Assembly: GCF_032854445.1 (NCBI RefSeq)
Contig: NC_088303.1
Coordinates: forward strand, 25,675,501-25,739,500
From: Liolophura sinensis
Lineage: Eukaryota; Mollusca; Polyplacophora; Chitonida; Chitonidae
DNA: 64,000 nt
Direction of reading: 5' to 3'
Below, piece by piece: positions 22,901-34,900 of the stretch. Both the position numbers and the translations under genes were made by a program. The notes beneath the pieces were generated by a model. It saw only the letters and a list, made by a program, of their open reading frames with translations. It was not told the origin of the DNA and ran no database searches. The stretch's first letter is position 1. Each line of letters starts with the position of its first letter.

Positions 22901-25900
22901 CAACTGGGTAGCATACAAACGGAGATAACCTTGAACAACTGGTTGGCATACATGTGGAGTTGACATAGGGAGACTATTTAGCATACCTAGAAACACTGGT
23001 TAGCATACAAGCGGAGAAAACCTTGAACAACTGGTTAGCATACAAGTGGAGAAAACCTTGAACAACTGGTTAGCATACAAGCGGAGAAAACCTTGGGCAA
23101 CTGGTTAGCATACAAGCGGAGAAAACATTGAACAACTGGTTAGCATACATGAGGATTTGACATAAGGAGACTATTTAGCATACCTAATATTGCTGGCTAG
23201 CGTACATGCGGAGATAAGCTTGACCAACTCATTACCATACCAGCGGACATGTCTACAGAGATTGTTTGGCATATCTATAGAGACTCGTTAGCATGTCTAT
23301 TTAGGCTCGTTAACTTACCCGCGGAGTTAACGTTGAGAGAGCCGTCCCCTTCCAGAGTGTAACATACTCCGTGGTCCGTGAGGATCGTCGTGAAGTTGGC
23401 AGCCGAACAGGGTGTGCCGTCCCACATACACCTAATTATACAGGTAGATGGGGTGGAGACATTGATTAATAATCAGGGCTGCTTGCACAGAGGGATCGTA
23501 GGCCTAAGTTGGTTGTAAATGACTAAGATCTCCATCGTAGCCATGGCTTACAGTCGACACCCTCTTGCACGAAAGGATTGTAAGCCACGGCAGTTGAAAC
23601 TTACAATCAGAATTTACAATCGGGTTGACCCTGTTTGTAAATGTTTACAGTCGTCCGAAAATTAAGGTTAAATACAAATACTTGCAACAAATAGTCTGTT
23701 GATTAGTACTTTTCAACGCGGTTTGCGAAGATGCGCAGTGATATTGTCAAAAAACAAGAGGCAGACATTTTTTCACATGTTGTAGTCGATAGCTGCTGAA
23801 TCACTATGATGAAGAACTCTTTTGAAAATGAAGGTAAGAAAATATATTGTGTGCACACATTGTCCATTTACACAGGTACCAGTAAAATGTTGCCTGTAAT
23901 CGAGATTGTAACTTACGAAAATTACAATCGCCTTACAATCCCTTTGTGCAAGCGACGTACATTAGTTTTACAGTCAACTGTAGGGTCTACAATCGCTTGC
24001 AGCTGCAATCTCCTTGTACATGCAGGTCCTGCATGTGTAACCCTAAATGTGAATGTTAACACAAACTTGTGCATTGTACATGGTGTCCCAGAAGTCGTGC
24101 ACCATCCTGATTTTCATTTTTTTTCTTCTGTGTTTCAGATTTGATACTGATTTTAAATGTTTTTTCTCTCTTCCAGAGTTAATTATGGCTTATAAACTAA
24201 AAGTACAAGAAAGAGTTGAGTTGGTTTTTATGTTTGGAAGAGATGGGGCAACACACCGCTCTGTGGCTCAAGCATTCAGCCTCAACCTGTATGGTGCGCG
24301 ACTTCTGGGACCCCCTGTATAAAACGACACTACATCCAGAATAGATCAACTTCCTAATAACCTCTTCCTTCTGACACAGGAGTTGTTTTCATGATCATAT
24401 AATATATAATGAAGAAGGCTCAAAGGAGGCTAATTCGTACGGAGCCGTGAAAGTGACATGGCTATTAAAAATGTAAACAGAAAAAAATAACAACTCGTAA
24501 AATTGAGAGAGTGAAAAAGGTTGGCACAAAAACGATAAAATAAACTTCGAAACTGTCGTGGATTTCTTTTTTCAGCTCTAGCGGGGACTCCTTCTCATAC
24601 CAGAGTCGTATAGGTGTACTAACTTATCGTCGCTCTGTTGTTGCGCTATAATGGACACGCGGGTGATAGAGCCTATGATATTTTCTGTTTTCCTATGCGA
24701 CATAGAAAGTTATTTTGTCGCTTTTGTTTGTCCTGGTCTAAAGGTAACCATGTCTCTGACTAAAAAGCGAGGTAATATCACTATCGAACGCAGCTGGGTT
24801 GAAAATTCGCACGAAAATCAATATGGAGGTCCTTTCCTCATGTAAATATCCCACATCGTATGCGCGTTTCGGAAGTGACGTCATTATGAATAAGGCGATA
24901 AAATAATAAATAATAAAATAGTTGGACATTATGATGAATCACTTACTGGACAATGAGATCTTCTTTCTTGTGAGCTGCACCTACAAACAGATCACCGAGG
25001 GAGATATCCTCGGCCATGTACTGGCTCAAGTTGAGGGAGGCCGTGTCCTCTGTGTACAGACTCTCGATGAGGCGATACCGTCCATCGCTTGCTGCGGCTG
25101 TCGCTCTGAAAAGGAAATTTGAACAGGTTAAGTGAGTTGAATAAAGACCTGTTATACAACAGTTACTTGTGAAACTTGCAGCAGCTTGGATATTTGTCTA
25201 ACTCAATACTTAGATTATTTATTTACACAATGATAGAACTTTACGTCATGTATATTATATACACACCAACGAATACGTATACATAACGATATCGCCATTT
25301 GAAATGTATTCAATGCACAGTATGTTGCCACTTATATTTGCTGCAAAGAGATTTTTATGCGTATCATTGCACCTCAAAAGGCTGCATTGCCCACTGTTGA
25401 TTAACGTTTATATACGACCGAAAAGTTGGTCACTGATTAAATAATGCCTTGCAAATTAAATACTTAAAAAATATACTTTCTCGCAAAGGTGTCTGTCACA
25501 AAGCCTTTACTGACAGAAGTACTGATTAATATAGCAGTATCGTTTGAACATACTGCAGGAGATTAAATATTTACCAGACCGAACACGAAGAAGGTTATTC
25601 AGCGTGTCAAATCGTGCTAATACTGACAATGGAATTCGGTGAAATTTGAAATTGCGTGAAACATGACACGATGTAAGACGAGCCGAATTCTTTAGACAAA
25701 GAGAATTAGACCCTATACACCATGGTGACAGTAGATTTGTTTATTGTTCTTTGCTCATAACGACTGTTTACCATTACCAAACATGTGAGTCAGTCCTTTC
25801 ATCAAATGAATGTTGGTTCAACTGTATGTCAAGCACACAGGCTACCGATATGCCATATATGACGTATTATGTTTCTTTTCCAGTTTCTGAGTTATTGATA

Positions 25901-28900
25901 CAAGCATCGTTAGCAAATAGCACCACGTGAAACAGCAAACCTGAATGAGTTCTGATTGCAAACAGTGACAGCTGGGAAGTTCAAACTCCTGTTAAAGTTG
26001 ACCTCCACATTAACATTCACTGGCCATGAGTAATAGAAGATGATCCGATCAATGATCTGGTAGCACATGATTCCTGTCCCGCATAACAGCAATGCGAACC
26101 AAAGCAATCTACAAGAAGAAACACAATGTAAATAGCGACACAGGTTTAGGTCAGAAAGGAATGAATGGATGAATGCTACGGGTTTAATGTCGTACCTAGC
26201 CATGTTTCAGTCATATTTATTTTTTTTTTTTTTTTTAATTTATTTATCTGATTGGTGTTTTACGCCGTACTCAAGAATATTTCACTTATACGACGGCGGC
26301 CACCATTATGGTGGGAGGAAACCGAGCAGAGCCCGGGGAAAACCCCCGCGCCAACCAACTGAGCCACGGAGGCACCTTCAGTCATATGAAAAGGAGTCAT
26401 TAGGTGTGTGTATATATACTGTGTCTTTTGTGGCAGGGCTCGTCCATACCACTGAAGTATCATGCCGAAGACACCAGACATGCCCCCCCCCCCCCCCAAG
26501 TCACATAATACTGACACCCGGCCAACCAGCCCTTTTTCTTTGCTCTAACCTCTCAGTGCTGAGCGCCAAGCGAGGCAGCAAGAAAGTAACATTTTTAAAG
26601 TATGGAATGATCCGACCCGGGTTTGATCCAGGGTCTGCCGACTTCGGAGCGGACGCTCTAAGGTCAGAAAGGACGTAACTTACCAGGGGTATAAACTTTG
26701 GGTTCTTCGACACGAAATTTGTTAATCGTCTTGCTCTTAACTGTTAATGAGGTTCCAAAGTTCAATAGTTTGTCAGAGGACAGTAGTTCAAATAAATAAA
26801 TGAATAAATAAACAAATAAATAAATACACGTGGTACTACGGGGTTCCCACATCCATAAAACTGCAATAAATCTCGTCATTTCGACATTTTAAACGGACAA
26901 TAATTTTCTTTCGCGCCCTTCTGCAAGCTTCATTTTTGAAAAACATTTATTGGTGCAGAGTTGAAAGTAAAATTATTATATTCCATCTCCTTACTGCGAC
27001 ATTATTTCAAGTTTCATCTCGAGCCAAATTTTGCTGCATCTTATAAACACAGCTAAATGGATGCAGAAATGGATGAAGTTTTGAGTCAAATGCAATAACA
27101 TGCAGAACGGCTCCTCAGATGAGCGTCGTATGTTCCTATGTTCCTATGATCCATCTGGTGTTTTCACCTTACTTAAGCAAAGCAGCACTATATTAAAAGC
27201 AAATGATTTGTGCTGGAATTACCCATAAATGTAAATTTACATGTGTACATTATTATATTTTTATAAGGCTACATGTACATTGGATACATAATACATCCAT
27301 TAATATCACTAACCATATTTACACATATTGATATAGGTACTGTTTCACAGAACAACACTAACGCTCTCGGTGGTAAACAGAACTTATTCAATCGAACAAC
27401 TATTAGCACTGCTTGAAGTCACCATAAGCCTTGGGTTAAACACTGTTACCAGGGAAATAAACTGGAAAATAATATAGCTGATGTAACTGTCCGATACTTC
27501 AATACTTCATTAGGCTTGTCACCCACATAGTGGTGAAACATTATTTTGTTTCCTAGACTTGGCATGTAGGCTGAGAAATAATTCATTTTTGGGTCTTTAG
27601 GGGTTTTTTTCATCATGTGTTTCACAGCCTATCAGACAAGTGGCCCGTGGGATACATGTTACAATTACTCCTAGACATATACAGAGACATGTGGTAGTTC
27701 AATTTTCTCGTTACTGTAAACACATATCCGCTAACTAATGTCCCTCAAAGTTGTGTGTACTCTGCATTGAACACATTTCGTTATGAATTTAGTTTCAGAA
27801 TAAATACACTAACACTGTATTGTGTCGCTACAATTATTCAAAGGAAGCAAGGATTAATTAACTAGTTAGACTGCTACACACACGGCATCCCCACTGACCC
27901 CATCCAACCGTCCAATCCATCTACTCAAACATCCCCACTGAACGCATCTTACCGTTCAATCCATGCACTCATACATCCCCAATGAACCCATCCAACCGTC
28001 CAATCCATCTACTCAAACATCCCCACTGAACCCATCCAATCGTCCAATCCATGCACTCAAACATCCCCATTGAACCCATCCAACCGTCCAATCCATGTAC
28101 TCAAACATCCCCATTGAACTCATCCAACCGTCCAATCCACGTACTCAAACATCCACACTGAACCCATTCAACCGTCCACTCCATGCACTCAAATATCATC
28201 ACTGATCTCATCTAACCGTCAAAACCATGTATTTAAATCAGCCCCACTGAACTCACCCAACTGCCCAATTTATGTACTCAAACATCCCCACTGAACCCAT
28301 CCAATCGTCCAATCCATGCACTCAAACATCCCCATTGAACCAATCCAACCGTCCGATCCATGTACTAACACATCCACACTGATCTCATCTAACCGTCCAA
28401 TCCATGCACTCAAACACCATAACTGATCTCATGCAACCATCCATGCAATCCACGTACATATCATCACTACTCAACAATTACATCCGCCCAATCCAATATA
28501 AAGGTTGTAACTATTTTTTCTAGAACATAAGCTTTCAGCTGTATATATGTAACAGCCTTTGTCAGATCACATCTGACGATGGCTATTACATACAGTTACA
28601 TGACTGAAAAGCTTAGGTTCTACAAGAAATAGTTAGTCTTAAAGGGACTACTTTCACATATTTATTTATTGAATGTTAAAATCTCTCTGCTCAGATCATT
28701 TGCACAAACACAGTTTCTATGAACTCATTATTGCACACATGTATTTACACCCTTACAAACTTTATGTTCATATAATATTATACTCTCAAAGAGAGTTTTT
28801 AATATACAGTTTCTTGTTGTAGTTCAAGCAATAGTTCCTGTCATTTTAAGTCATGCAAACACTGTACATTAAAGTGAACATAAAGCCTGTCATTATATAT

Positions 28901-31900
28901 ACATAGAGAAAATGTTATCACACAGTTATCACAGGAAATGATGTAAAAAATTCTATAAAGTTTTGAAAGCCGAGAAGATGAAATTTAGTGTTGGTGATAT
29001 GGCACTGACAGACAATTCACTCCGTGTAGCCATATCACTCCTGAAAGCGGCACGAGATAATTGGCTGTCACGTCAAAAAACCTCGATTGTCAGTGTGGTT
29101 TCTTGTAGAGGATAGACAGATATTGATGCAATAAATTGGATAAACTGAAGCTTTTTGAACCACACATGTATGAGCAGGGAACTGAGAGCGGCTGTCCGTG
29201 AAGTCTGTACAACCAGCTATGCCAAATGTGTACGCCCATGAAGGACGAGGACGAACAGCATCACTAAAACAAACATCTGCCCTTTGAACACGGAACATAG
29301 GTGATACTCTTCGGTTGGGTATCAGGTGTTTTTATTTGTATTTTCTCATTGTCGGATTGTTTAATACCGATATTCTTGAGTACGGCGTAAACCACCGATC
29401 AAATAAATAAATTTAATACCGATAGTACGGGAGAGCTGCTAGGTTTTGTGACGTCACTCTAGATAGCTATAACATGGCAAAATGGCCTCACCAAATGAGT
29501 GGATAGGTACGATTATTTGCTCGTTATTTTGTTACCGGCCCCGATAGTACAATCGGTAGAGCGTCTGCTTCGGGAGCGGTAGATCCAGGGTCAATCAGTG
29601 GTTGAGTCAAACATAAGACTTTAAGCGAGGAAGTTGTAACTTCCTAGCTTGGCGTTCAGCATGCAACGACTGTTTGACCCGTATCAGTATAATGGCTCGG
29701 GCGGGCGCCTTACTTGCCTTTGGTAAGGGGTCTCTGTGAAGCAGCACTATATAAAAGAGCGGTGGAAATCCGTCCCGCAACAAGGAGACACATTACATGC
29801 ACTCTAAGGACTCCTTCGTCGTCATATGACTAAAAAGATGTTAAGTACAACGTTAAAGCCCAAGCACTCACTCACTCACTCACTTTATTTGTTACTAAGC
29901 GGTGTAGAATTTTTAAATAGTTTTAGAAAATTTCTGTAATAACACTTTATTGATTAATTAAGCTTATGTTCACTTAAACGTTATGAAAGACTCCATCGCC
30001 GACCTTCCAGCCATCAATTATGTATAATGGCGTAACAGCCAGCATTTTATTACGTAACCTCAGTGAGAAAGTTCATTCTAGTGTAAATACATTGCGCCTA
30101 ATTCTCATTTGATGAAATAATTGCGAGAGCGGAATTTCACACGTGAAACTGTTTTATAAGGATTTTGATGAGCGTATTTGAAATAATTGTCCTTTGTTCA
30201 GCGTGAAACACGCTCAGGGGCTGTGATCTCCGTTCCCCAGGGATGTGATGATAAACACATCGCCAAATGCTATTTTGATCAAATTATGATATTTTTAACA
30301 AATCGCTTCACGTATCAGCATACACCATGACAACCTTTGTTGCAGTCATTGAATTATTATGGCAGTTAAGTGCATGTGACATTATACTGCGTTTTGTGGA
30401 CCTGTAGTCTCCAGCTCCCATTAAGCACATCAACCTATACCACTGACAACGTATTCAACACAGCATCAGTCCACATGCAGACCTTCATATGTAGACCAAC
30501 AAAACTTCCCAGTATGAAACTATGGCGCTAGTTTTGTGAGAGTTCGTGTGAAATACACCAGTAAATAAGTTACGAAAATCAGCCATATCTTACAATATCA
30601 CAACGCTATGATAGTCGTAACTATATAAAATCAAAAATATAATCGAGTGGGACCTCACAACCGGAAGTGGGCAAATCTCCTTAACCAATGAAGCTAGAGA
30701 TGCAACTTTATGGCATAATATCATCCCAAGAAAAAGAGAAAATTTTACCTTACCGGAAATGACGTCAGCAAACCGGCAGTAGGACACGTAAAAAAATCGC
30801 AGTTTTTACATTTTTCAAAACTGAAACTTCCACATGCTCTAAAGCGCACATGCAATTGCTACGAAGATTAACGCTTTCTAATTAAGTTGGATATAAATCG
30901 GTGCATAAAACATTATTCAATTAACCCGAAGTGACTCCGCAAAGACCGGAAATATCATATTTATGATCTATATTTCTATATCTCATTTTAATATTTTCGC
31001 TTTAGCCAATGTCACACAAACTGAACTAAAAAAACTACTAAAAAAAAGAACTAAAATTACTTAAAGCACAGCATCAAGAAATATAAAGAAATAAACTTAA
31101 ATGTAAATTGACAGCACGTTGTAGTTGGGATTATCTTCTATTAAACTAGAATGCATACATGACGATAAGACAAAACAGATATAAAGGCAATCCTCTTTAC
31201 AACCTCTTTAATGAAATACTGAGAAATGATTTGACGAGACAAATCTATGAGAAACACTGGAATGGCTTGGTAGAAAAATACATGTACCGTATGTTAAGAA
31301 ATGTAATGTCGTTGGCTATTGGATGCCCTTGGGCTAAATATTTCGTATTTTTGAAGTTTTGAAAATTGATGCCATTTCTAAAGCTTTGAAAATGAATTTT
31401 AAAGCTTTGAAACTTATTAAGCTCTGAAAATATTTGTGAAGATTTATAATACGGAATAAATAGCACAGCAGCGACTCAATAATACCGGTAAGTATTGGAT
31501 AGACCATGTATATATCTAGGCCGGACTCCCAGGCTAGATAATTGCTCAGATTCTCCAGAAAGTGATATCAGATGATGAGGATGTAAATCCCGTAAGAGAA
31601 AATAAAACACAGGAAGCAGCCAATATCATGTTACTGGTCACGTCACGGTTGGCTAAACCCAGCCCTGACTGACCAGAACGCTGTGAATGTGATTGATGGC
31701 GCTGTCCACATACACCAGCTGTACTCCCCACGAAGGCTGCTCTGTTCATAAGACGAACGAGTCATTCCGAATTAAAAATGAAGAACATATTATGTGGGTC
31801 AGTTGTTCAACAATTCTACATGATGTTTGTACAATCCAGCTTGTGTCCATGTATCCAAAGGATTGCAGGAAATCATAGATGTGTCTCAGTAATGATTCTT

Positions 31901-34900
31901 TTGGTGTCCATCAAGACTATTTATGATGTACTGGTGCCCAGGTTTGGGGTACCAGAGGGTCAGACCTTTCACGGACAAACTTCCCTAACTGCGTCAAGTA
32001 TATTTACACATACACTTGCTCATGGTTATGATGTGCTATTGTTCTTGATGGAAGATTCCGTTCGTCGTCTATATTTCCCCAAGCATACATATTCGTCGTA
32101 AATATTTACATTTTGAAAGCGCATATATGTATTTATGAGAGACGCATATATTGCACCGTTAATATGAAATTATTTAGCTCCGCCGCATGGGTGTGGCATG
32201 CAACAACCGTCATGTATTGATTCGAAACCATCCTTTGACCTACTGATGACCAACTTTTGGCCCACTGATGACCAGACTTTGGGATATCAAAGGTGCCACC
32301 GTTCGTGGGCTAAGATTGTCCCACCATGGAGTTTAGTTCTAAAATCCCAAAATTGTTTCCTGTATTATTTTTCTTCTCTATCTGATGTGAAGGTTAGTGA
32401 ATCGATATCATCTCTTCGTACATCAGAAATCAGAATACTCTTCACTAATTCTTCACTTACATCACGGAACATTAAACAGAAGATGGCTCTGATAGTTTCC
32501 CTGCGTTAGGTTATGGATTTCTAGTTTGATGAGAAATTGTCGTGCCTGACAGAGAAGTGTGTTTAGCGAAATCTTTTGTTCCTTTGCCAATGATCCGTGG
32601 CAACTTTGTGCTTAACAGACGAGAACCTCCTGCCTGGAAGGATTGGTTTAAGAAACGTAAGGAAAAGAGTATCCATCTTAAGCCCAGCGGACAGTGTGGT
32701 GATCTCTGTATGGTCAAACCTAACACATGCTTGACTATCTATCAGGTACATGTATTATAACATTTAAAAAAGGATTTGTTTATGTTTAGCTAGACACACA
32801 AACGATGATAAGTGGGAGAAATTTGACACTTTCAAAAATAATACAACAAACAATCCAAGCGATATTTACCTATATAGATAGTCAAAATGAAAGACGTCTG
32901 AAAGTTGCACCATCTTAAATAAGGTTTATTAGACTTTACATAACGATACGGTCATGAGACACAAAATTCCATTTTTTATGAGTGAAGAATGGGCATACCA
33001 GTTGTCTATTTCGTTATTTGTAAATACCCCGCCGCCACATAAGTGAAATATTCGTGTAAAACACCAATCAAATAAATTAATTAATACCCTATTATACTCA
33101 GGGTTATTTCATTTGATGGCAGTCGGGTGGATAAACCTTGATAGATCCCACAGAACACCATTGCCTGTCCCCACGCTCCTAAGAAACCCACTAGCTTTAA
33201 TAGGCTAATACTTGAGGCAACCGGTGAGCGCTGGATTCGAGCTCGTGAACTTATTAGCCAAGGGCCCATCGGGCAATGTATCAACTGAAACTAAAAGCAT
33301 ACCTTTAAAAGATTTAACTTGTTATTTTAGATTATTTCTCTTATCAAATATATGATTCGAAAAAATTATTGTAGACTTTATTAACCAGTTCACCAAGTAT
33401 TTCTAAACTTTATTAATCTATACTGCAATTCGTTATATATTGGTCATAAAGACCACTTTCAATGTAAACTAAAACATACACGGAACCAAAAGGCGTACAT
33501 CTTCATCGGCTGCAATTTAAACATATATATTCCATTAATAACCTTAATTTATTCAGCTCCCCCGTGGGTCCTCCGCAGGGTGGAAAGAATAGGATCGACT
33601 ACCCTAGAGCTCTCAAATGAGGAACCCGTGAAGAGAATATGTTCGTCTTGTTTAAAATATACTTGTAGTCTCGGTGTCGAGTATAACACTTCACTATTAT
33701 TGAATTCGTTGTGTTTCTAAAATTATTGCTGGAATAAAAACTGTTTTTCAGGTCATTACACATAAGAAGTATTCCAATGTGATTTGCGAATTTTAACTTT
33801 GATATATTTTACTTTATGTGAAAAGCGTTTGTTCACTGGTTGCTCTGATTTAGGATGGTATCATCGAAAGATAACTGTGATTCAGGATCATTCGTGTTAT
33901 TGTACATAAGAAGCATTTTAATATGATTTCGAATTTTAACTATTTTTTTTATCTCAGCTGCTGTGGAAAGCGTTCGTTTAGTTTCATTCCTTCTGCTCGC
34001 ATCAGAATCGGTGCCTATACTTCATTGTATCTAAAATGTAAATACCTGGATGTAAAGTATTTTCAGATAAAGGGTTTCAGTGGCCTGTCCCTTGATAATG
34101 ACTTAAATGTTTAGTTTCTCTCGCGTCGTGTACATCACGTTATAGCCTGATGTTAACAAAATTACCCTGACGACTTTGCATCGCGTAAACAGCGACTGGA
34201 TTCTAAAGGTCTGTGTATTTATTTATTCATAGACTTCTTTACTGAGTTAATCGGTAAACGGTAGTGTGTTTTAGATACTTTGACAGCACCCTGTGAAAAT
34301 CACGCGACCGAGTAGGGTTTCCACCAGATTCCGGATATAAAGGCTGCGGTGAGCCTTACATGAAGGTCCGTTGACACATGCCATTTCATTGATTACTATT
34401 AGACATATGCAGATGTTTTGTTTTTGTATTGCATTAAACGTGTCACCGGTTTTACGACTGGTACACAATGAATCAAGCCTATATTCTTTTGTTTATAGTA
34501 ACGATTGAATGACCTAGGAATTTTCTTTATATACATTTAAAAGGTAAACTCGACCACAACAGAGAATTTGTAACTTTACACTTAATTTATTTACGGGCGA
34601 AAAAAATGAAAATTTACCACAGTAAGAGAACATTCTTAAATGAATAAAACCAGAGCAAAGTGTATACATCTGTAAAAACAATAAGACGCAAGGATGTTGC
34701 AGGTAATCACACAGTCTGCATCAAACCTTGAGTGCAATATGTGCACATATTTTCGAGTTATCCAACTTCTTCACATATTCCAACTGTGGAAAGCCTTTGT
34801 GCATCCCGTATTTCCCATAATTTGAGAACCCGTCATGCATTCACATATATAAGAACGATTAATGGCTATGTATAGTTTCAGAAGAACATTCCAGGCCCCT

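Noticed and set aside
22300-23160. CRISPR-like array of 35-bp units
   Set aside because: Units are contiguous without unique spacers, and the context is a eukaryotic intron.
29535-29610. Functional tRNA gene at the head of SINE family 3
   Set aside because: A- and B-box-like segments are present, but the arms do not form a standard cloverleaf and the sequence continues into a SINE body with an (ACTC)n tail.
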